From the NCBI GenBank assembly GCA_015060905.1, contig SUXQ01000006.1:1-64000 (forward strand): DNA of 64,000 nucleotides, read 5' to 3'. Positions 59,376-64,000 of the stretch are shown here, one piece after another. Every line of letters starts with the position of its first letter. The stretch's first letter is position 1. The notes beneath the pieces were generated by a model, which saw only the letters and a program-made list of their open reading frames with translations, made no database searches and was not told where the DNA came from. Source of the stretch: Bacteroidales bacterium (GTDB taxonomy: Bacteria; Bacteroidota; Bacteroidia; Bacteroidales; Bacteroidaceae). A program made the translations under genes and the position numbers.

Positions 59376-60257
59376 TTATTTGTATATTTCTCCTTTTGCG
59401 GCGAGCAGGGTATTCTGCATCAGTGATACGATGGTCATGGGGCCTACTCCTCCGGGGACGGGGGTTATGTACGAGCATTTGGGCGCAACGTTAGGGTAGT
59501 CTACGTCGCCCATCAAGCGGAATCCCGATTTTGTCTCGGTCGAGGGGACGCGGGTAGTGCCGACGTCGATTATTACTGCTCCCTCTTTCACCATATTTTC
59601 TTTTACAAAGTGGGGCTGACCGAGTGCTGCGATGATAATGTCTGCCTGACGACACTCCTCTTCGATGTTTGCTGTGCGGCTGTGGCAAATGGTTACTGTT
59701 GCGTCTCCGGGTGTGCCTTTCTGCAGCATCAGGTTGGCAACGGGCTTACCTACAATGTTGCTGCGGCCGAGTACCACACATTTTTTACCCTTTGTATCAA
59801 TATTGTAGCGGCGCAGAAGTTCCATTATTCCGTTGGGTGTTGCCGAAAGGTAGCAGGGCAAGCCTATGGTCAGACGTCCGGCGTTTATCGGGTGGAATCC
59901 ATCGACGTCCTTGCGGTAGTCGATAGCTTCGATAACTTTCTGCTCGTCAATGTGTTTGGGAAGGGGCAACTGCACGATGAATCCGTCTACGTCAGCATCG
60001 TTGTTTAGTTCCTCTACCTTTGCGAGCAGGGTCTCTTCGGTAATGTCGTCCTCGTAGCGGATGAGGGTGGACGTAAAGCCACACTCCTCGCACGCGCGTA
60101 CCTTATGTGCTACGTATGTTTCGCTGCCACCGTCGTGTCCCACGAGGATGGCTGCAAGATGGGGGCGTTTGCCGCCTTTGGCGATTATTTCATTAACTTC
60201 GGCTGCAATCTCTTTCTTAATCTCAGCCGCAATAGCTTTTCCGTCAATTATTTGCAT
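59376..60257 (-). CDS. folD: Methylenetetrahydrofolate dehydrogenase/cyclohydrolase FolD
   Basis: A 293-residue bifunctional enzyme of one-carbon metabolism. Signatures: Y-V-A-H-K (catalytic lysine), [19 protein letters not shown] and the C-terminal [10 protein letters not shown]. Fourth gene of the minus-strand operon. It lies 17 bases after the TlpA-like gene. Confidence 0.96.
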   Translation of the reverse strand: MQIIDGKAIAAEIKKEIAAEVNEIIAKGGKRPHLAAILVGHDGGSETYVAHKVRACEECGFTSTLIRYEDDITEETLLAKVEELNNDADVDGFIVQLPLPKHIDEQKVIEAIDYRKDVDGFHPINAGRLTIGLPCYLSATPNGIMELLRRYNIDTKGKKCVVLGRSNIVGKPVANLMLQKGTPGDATVTICHSRTANIEEECRQADIIIAALGQPHFVKENMVKEGAVIIDVGTTRVPSTETKSGFRLMGDVDYPNVAPKCSYITPVPGGVGPMTIVSLMQNTLLAAKGEIYK

Positions 60258-60274
60258 AATAATTTGTCTTTAAT

Positions 60275-61291
60275 TTACTTTTTAAGCAAATATTTTTCGA
60301 TTGTGGGTTTCATATTCTCGCCGCGTACATTTGCATCGCGCTCGAGGATTGTACCGTCGGGGCCTATGAGCATTATCGAGGGAATTCCGTTTACGCCGTA
60401 TGTGTCTGTCGAAACTTTTTCAGTGTCAATAATTTGTGCCCATGTTACGCCCTCGGCCTTCAATGTAGGCTCAAGGTTCTTAACGTCGTCCCACACGAAA
60501 ATTCCAAGCACTGTAAGGCCTTTATCTTTGTAGAGGTTGTGTACCTCGGCAAGGTTGGGAATCTCGCGTTTGCAAGGTCCGCACCAGCTTGCCCACATAT
60601 CTACAAGCACATAGTTGCCTTTGCCAACGTAGTCGGACAATTTTACGGGGTTGCCCGCAGCGTCTTTTCCTTCAAAGTCTGTATAGGGCTGGCCAACCTC
60701 TGTTGCCTTGCGAGCTTTTAAGCGGTTAAGCTCTTTTTTTATAAATTCTACCTCTTTTATATTTTCTCCCAGTCCCTCTAATGTGGCAATCTTGTTGTCA
60801 TCCTCAAGGACAAAGTAAAGGGGCGAATCGAATAGAATAAGGCTGATAACATCGTTGTTGTGCTTTGCGAACCATTCTTTAGATATTGCCTCTATATTCT
60901 CTTTGGCCATTGTGTCGCAAACGGCGTAAATATCGCCTATTATATTGTTGTTCTCTGTTCCTGTGGGAATAACTCTTTCGGCTGTAAAGTCCAATGTGAT
61001 GTTACCATTCTCGAGTATAAGTTCACTGTATGTTCTTGTGCCTTTTATCTGTAGATAACAGCATATTGCACTGTCGGCAACACCCTCGAATGTGAATTTA
61101 TTACCATCGACTGTTGTTGAAGCTATAAGATCTCTGCTACGTACGGGTGAAATTATAACTTCTTTGCCGTTCATCGATGAGTCGGGCAGAATACCTGTGA
61201 CTGTGTAGCTTGTGGGGGCGGGTGCCGTGCATGCTGTAAATAATGCTGTTGCGCCTATTGCAACGGTTGCTAATTTGTTTAGAATTTTCAT
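60275..61291 (-). CDS. TlpA-like thioredoxin-fold lipoprotein with N-terminal DUF4369 domain
   Basis: A 338-residue predicted lipoprotein (lipobox L-F-T-A-C, Cys21). Residues 28-130 form a beta domain of the DUF4369 type (Y-T-V-T-G, F-E-G-V-A-D, Y-S-E-L-I-L-E-N-G). Residues about 195-338 are an AhpC/TSA-TlpA thioredoxin domain with the redox motif W-A-S-W-C-G-P-C-K. It is likely a periplasmic thiol-disulfide oxidoreductase. I chose ATG 61291 because it begins the signal peptide. Confidence 0.9.
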   Translation of the reverse strand: MKILNKLATVAIGATALFTACTAPAPTSYTVTGILPDSSMNGKEVIISPVRSRDLIASTTVDGNKFTFEGVADSAICCYLQIKGTRTYSELILENGNITLDFTAERVIPTGTENNNIIGDIYAVCDTMAKENIEAISKEWFAKHNNDVISLILFDSPLYFVLEDDNKIATLEGLGENIKEVEFIKKELNRLKARKATEVGQPYTDFEGKDAAGNPVKLSDYVGKGNYVLVDMWASWCGPCKREIPNLAEVHNLYKDKGLTVLGIFVWDDVKNLEPTLKAEGVTWAQIIDTEKVSTDTYGVNGIPSIMLIGPDGTILERDANVRGENMKPTIEKYLLKK

Positions 61292-61313
61292 TGTCTTTGT
61301 CTGTTTTTTGTTA

Positions 61314-62642
61314 TTATCTGCCGAAACGGGGCATTCCCGGCATTTTGCCGAACTTGCCACCTGCAACGGTCTTCATTGTTTTACGTATCATGTCGAATTG
61401 TTTCATCAAGCGATTAACCTCTTGAATGTCGGTGCCGCTGCCTCGTGCGATTCTTGCGCGACGCGATGCGTTGATAATGTCGGGGTTGGCACGCTCGGCC
61501 GGTGTCATGGAGTAGATGATTGCTTCCACGCTCTTGAAGGCATTGTCGTCGATGTCCATGTCTTTGATGGCTTTTCCTACGCCGGGAATCATTGCCATAA
61601 GGTCCTTGATGTTACCCATCTTTTTTATCTGGGCTATCTGTGTAAGGAAGTCGTTGAAGTCGAACTGATTCTTTGCGAGTTTGCGTTGCAGTTTCTTTGC
61701 CTCCTCTTCGTCGAACTGCTCTTGTGCACGCTCAACGAGTGAAACAACGTCGCCCATGCCCAATATGCGGTCGGCCATACGGTTGGGGTGGAATTGGTCG
61801 ATGGCTTCCATCTTTTCTCCTGTACCGATGAACTTGATGGGCTTGTTTACGACTGTGCGGATGGAGAGTGCAGCACCACCGCGTGTATCGCCATCGAGCT
61901 TTGTGAGGATTACTCCGGTAAAGTCGAGACGGTCGTTGAACTCTTTTGCTGTGTTTACTGCATCCTGACCGGTCATCGAGTCTACTACGAAGAGTGTCTC
62001 GGTGGGGTTTATGGCCTCTTTTATGGCGCTAATCTCCTGCATCATTGCTTCGTCGATGGCCAAGCGACCGGCGGTATCGATGATTACAAGGTTGTAGTTA
62101 TTTTGTTTCGCCTCTTTGATAGCATTTTGTGCTATTTGTACGGGGTTTTTTGAGTCTGGCTCGCTGTATACGGGTACGCCTATTTGCTCGCCGAGGACTT
62201 TAAGCTGGTCGATGGCTGCCGGACGGTAGACGTCGCAGGCTACGAGCAAGGGGTTTCTGTTTTTCTTCTTTTTGAGGTATAGTGCGAGTTTGGACGAGAA
62301 TGTGGTCTTTCCCGAGCCTTGTAGTCCGGACATTAGAATTATTGCGGGGTGTCCTTCGTAGTTTATTTCGGCTGTTTCGCCACCCATAAGCGTGGTAAGT
62401 TCGTCGTGTACGAGCTTTACCATCAACTGTCCCGGTTGGATAGAGGTCAGTACATTCTGACCGATGGCTTTATTTTTTACCGTGTCGGTGAATGTCTTTG
62501 CTACTTTGTAGTTTACGTCGGCGTCGAGAAGTGCCTTGCGTACGTCTTTAAGGGTCTCGGCGACGTTTATCTCTGTGATGCGGCCTTCGCCTTTAAGTAT
62601 TTTAAATGAACGTTCAAGGCGTTCGCTTAGGTTTTCAAACAT
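61314..62642 (-). CDS. ffh: Signal recognition particle protein Ffh
   Basis: A 442-residue SRP54 GTPase. It has the N domain, the G domain with G-L-Q-G-S-G-K-T-T, D-T-A-G-R-L and T-K-L-D-G-D, and the Met-rich M domain (M-M-Q, M-P-G-M-P-R-F-G-R end). It delivers ribosomes making membrane proteins to the translocon. Length and motifs are standard. It sits 34 bases after the DUF4831 gene and upstream of the TlpA-like gene. Confidence 0.97.
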   Translation of the reverse strand: MFENLSERLERSFKILKGEGRITEINVAETLKDVRKALLDADVNYKVAKTFTDTVKNKAIGQNVLTSIQPGQLMVKLVHDELTTLMGGETAEINYEGHPAIILMSGLQGSGKTTFSSKLALYLKKKKNRNPLLVACDVYRPAAIDQLKVLGEQIGVPVYSEPDSKNPVQIAQNAIKEAKQNNYNLVIIDTAGRLAIDEAMMQEISAIKEAINPTETLFVVDSMTGQDAVNTAKEFNDRLDFTGVILTKLDGDTRGGAALSIRTVVNKPIKFIGTGEKMEAIDQFHPNRMADRILGMGDVVSLVERAQEQFDEEEAKKLQRKLAKNQFDFNDFLTQIAQIKKMGNIKDLMAMIPGVGKAIKDMDIDDNAFKSVEAIIYSMTPAERANPDIINASRRARIARGSGTDIQEVNRLMKQFDMIRKTMKTVAGGKFGKMPGMPRFGR

Positions 62643-62676
62643 TGTTTTTTATCTTTTTTATGTTATTATTCTTTTT

Positions 62677-63735
62677 TTAGTTTTCAATTTTTATTACTCC
62701 GCCGGTGGCTTTGTCGAGTGTTACCTTTGTGGTGACATTTTTGTTGAAGAGATCTTTTGACAGGCTTTCTGTTGTTCCAAGCTGTGCAAAGGGTAGTTCC
62801 TCTTCGAAGTAAACTTCTGCGGGAGAGTATATTTTTACTTTTGCTTTTCCGGGGATATTTACAAAGACTCCCTCTTTCTTCGGGGCTTTTTTCTTTTTGC
62901 CGTTGTCTGCGGGCCGGGGGATGCTGAAGAGGTTTTTAAAGTCGTAATATATTGGTGCGCCGGCAAGGTCGTTGTTCTTTAGGATTCCCAATTTGCGCGA
63001 GAATCGGAAAAGTACGGCTTTTGTCGTGTCGCTATCCATTGTGGGCGTCATTTTAATGTTGCAGGTGTATTTTACTGTGTCGCATGTGCCGGTGAACAGG
63101 CTTTTCAGTGCTTGTTCCTGCATGTTAAGCTCATTAAGCACGAGTTGCATTGAGAGGCCGTCTTTTGGCATATTCTCGGCCTGACCACGTGTGATTGCAA
63201 GCTTACTCTCTCGTATGGCATAAATTTCTTTTGATGTAAGTTCGGCCATTTTTGCGGTGGAGGTTGCTTGCAGAATCTCCTCGGTAAGGTAGCTTTTGGG
63301 GTCGGGCATCTGTTTCGTGGTGTTCTTTTTTGTAACAGGGGTCTCCTCGGCGACAGTTGTGTTTATCGCTTGCAAAATACCATCTTTGCTCAGTTGTACG
63401 TTTGACGCGGTGCTTCCGTCGGCCAATTTGATAGTGTACATTTTCTCGGGGTTGGGGACTCCCTGCTGTACGATTTTTACCGATGATATTTCCCAATATT
63501 TCTCGGGCTTGCTTATTGCATCGTTAATATGCAGATAATTTCCTGCGTATGCACTGAACTCTCCCGGAGTGCGTGTAATTTCTATCGCTTCGAGCGTAAT
63601 GTCAAGCACAGTGTTGGGCAGATAATATGTGACGCCTGTTGCCGCGCCATTGCTGTATTGACTAACTTCAGTTTGTGCAAATACAGGCATTGTAGCAAGC
63701 ATGCATGTTAATATGTATAATATATTCTTTTTCAT
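62677..63735 (-). CDS. DUF4831 family exported protein
   Basis: A 352-residue exported protein (signal peptide 1-20, ending P-V-F-A-Q) of the Bacteroidales family DUF4831 (T-Y-Y-L-P-N-T-V-L-D-I-T-L-E, Y-A-G-N-Y-L, L-A-I-T-R-G-Q-A-E-N-M-P-K-D-G). Function unknown; it is commonly encoded just upstream of ffh. First gene of the operon DUF4831-ffh-tlpA-like-folD-capA-like. I chose ATG 63735 because it begins the signal peptide. A canonical promoter lies about 55 bases upstream. Confidence 0.85.
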   Translation of the reverse strand: MKKNILYILTCMLATMPVFAQTEVSQYSNGAATGVTYYLPNTVLDITLEAIEITRTPGEFSAYAGNYLHINDAISKPEKYWEISSVKIVQQGVPNPEKMYTIKLADGSTASNVQLSKDGILQAINTTVAEETPVTKKNTTKQMPDPKSYLTEEILQATSTAKMAELTSKEIYAIRESKLAITRGQAENMPKDGLSMQLVLNELNMQEQALKSLFTGTCDTVKYTCNIKMTPTMDSDTTKAVLFRFSRKLGILKNNDLAGAPIYYDFKNLFSIPRPADNGKKKKAPKKEGVFVNIPGKAKVKIYSPAEVYFEEELPFAQLGTTESLSKDLFNKNVTTKVTLDKATGGVIKIEN

Positions 63736-63787
63736 TGTATCATAAATTTTTAAGGTTGATACACTATTATTCCAATATAATTTTTTG

Positions 63788-63818
63788 CAAAGATAGTGCA
63801 AGCCGAGCGCAATACAAA
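63788..63818 (-). promoter_or_regulatory. Promoter of the DUF4831-ffh operon
   Basis: On the minus strand TATCTTTG (63795-63788) and TTTG (63818-63815) are separated by 19 bases, a textbook Bacteroidetes -33/-7 pair. Confidence 0.7.
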
Positions 63819-63839
63819 AAAAGCCGGCTTTTTTTTATT

Positions 63840-63972
63840 GCCGAGGCGCCGCCTATCTTATCAAAAGATAGTGCAAGCCACCTATTTTGCTTGCGCCGCC
63901 TATCTTATCAAAAGATAGTGCAAGCTACCTATTTTGCATGCCGCCTATCTTATCAAAAGATAGTGCAAGCAT
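63840..63972. repeat. Three tandem 45-47 bp hairpin repeats next to a promoter
   Basis: Units with the core CTATCTTATCAAAAGATAG start at 63853, 63900 and 63945. Each core is a hairpin (CTATCTT/AAGATAG), followed by TGCAAGC and a variable CACCTATTTTGC linker. The AAGATAGTGCAAGCC part also matches the -7 region of the operon promoter at 63788. The array ends 28 bases before the window edge. Confidence 0.8.
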
Positions 63973-64000
63973 AAAAAAATAAAGGAGTTTGCAGAATGCA

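Noticed and set aside
63840-63972. CRISPR array
   Set aside because: Only three units, the whole unit repeats with almost no variable spacers, and no cas genes are present.
63990-64000. A new gene starting at the window edge (GGAG followed by ATG 63996)
   Set aside because: Too few bases remain to judge a reading frame.

Overview
The window is from a chromosome of the order Bacteroidales (Bacteroidota). The evidence is the family content: BspA-like leucine-rich-repeat protein, DUF5686, DUF4270, DUF4295, DUF3822 and DUF4831 proteins, TonB-dependent receptors, many lipoproteins, a bacterial serine palmitoyltransferase, and promoters of the TTTG / TAnnTTTG type. The genus cannot be fixed from sequence alone. 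Most of the window is core housekeeping DNA arranged in short operons, with accessory patches at 0-8 kb, 38-49 kb and around the tRNA gene at 32.5 kb.

Layout. 0-8.3 kb: a giant BspA-like surface protein whose 5' end is missing (about 21 leucine-rich repeats open in frame from base 106, with no start codon before a GTG at 1684), then a small lipoprotein. 8.5-13.5 kb: miaA, a lipid-kinase-like gene, kdsA and a DUF5686 outer-membrane protein. 13.6-20.5 kb: a glycogen block (debranching enzyme, GT4 transferase, GH57-like protein), facing a DUF4270 lipoprotein and a GT5-like synthase domain. 20.8-22.1 kb: panC-panD. 22.1-24.7 kb (minus): methylmalonyl-CoA epimerase, carboxyltransferase, a 50-residue protein and a biotin carrier. 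24.9-28.3 kb (minus): TonB-dependent receptor and FemAB/GNAT-like transferase. 28.4-31.1 kb: tsaD, a CinA C-terminal-type amidase, rpmB-rpmG-DUF4295-rpmH. 31.3-38.4 kb: serine palmitoyltransferase, tRNA-Pro with two extra tandem 3' halves, rpe, comEC, DHH phosphoesterase, TSCPD protein and ROK glucokinase. 38.6-45 kb: CotH-domain surface protein, NagB/PIG-L fusion and a GH35-like lipoprotein. 45-49.3 kb: an ECF sigma remnant, tandem terminators, then a minus-strand accessory block (sigma-like regulator, two lipoproteins, one unknown). 49.4-54.6 kb: outer-membrane beta-barrel protein, cardiolipin synthase and YhhN-like protein. 54.6-63.8 kb: rsmD with DUF3822 and an unknown membrane protein, a RecD-like helicase, then a minus operon DUF4831-ffh-tlpA-like-folD-capA-like. 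The window ends in a short tandem hairpin repeat.

The main observations beyond routine annotation are these. (1) The giant surface-protein gene is start-less. (2) A pair of MITE-like elements with 16-bp inverted ends lies after kdsA and after the CinA-like gene. (3) A 129-bp tandem array carries tRNA-Pro 3' halves and terminators. (4) Three carbohydrate-enzyme homologues have replaced family catalytic residues: the GH57-like, NagB-like and GH35-like proteins. (5) A sigma-factor fragment sits beside a possible small transcript ending in two terminators. No complete defence system, CRISPR array or intact insertion sequence was found.
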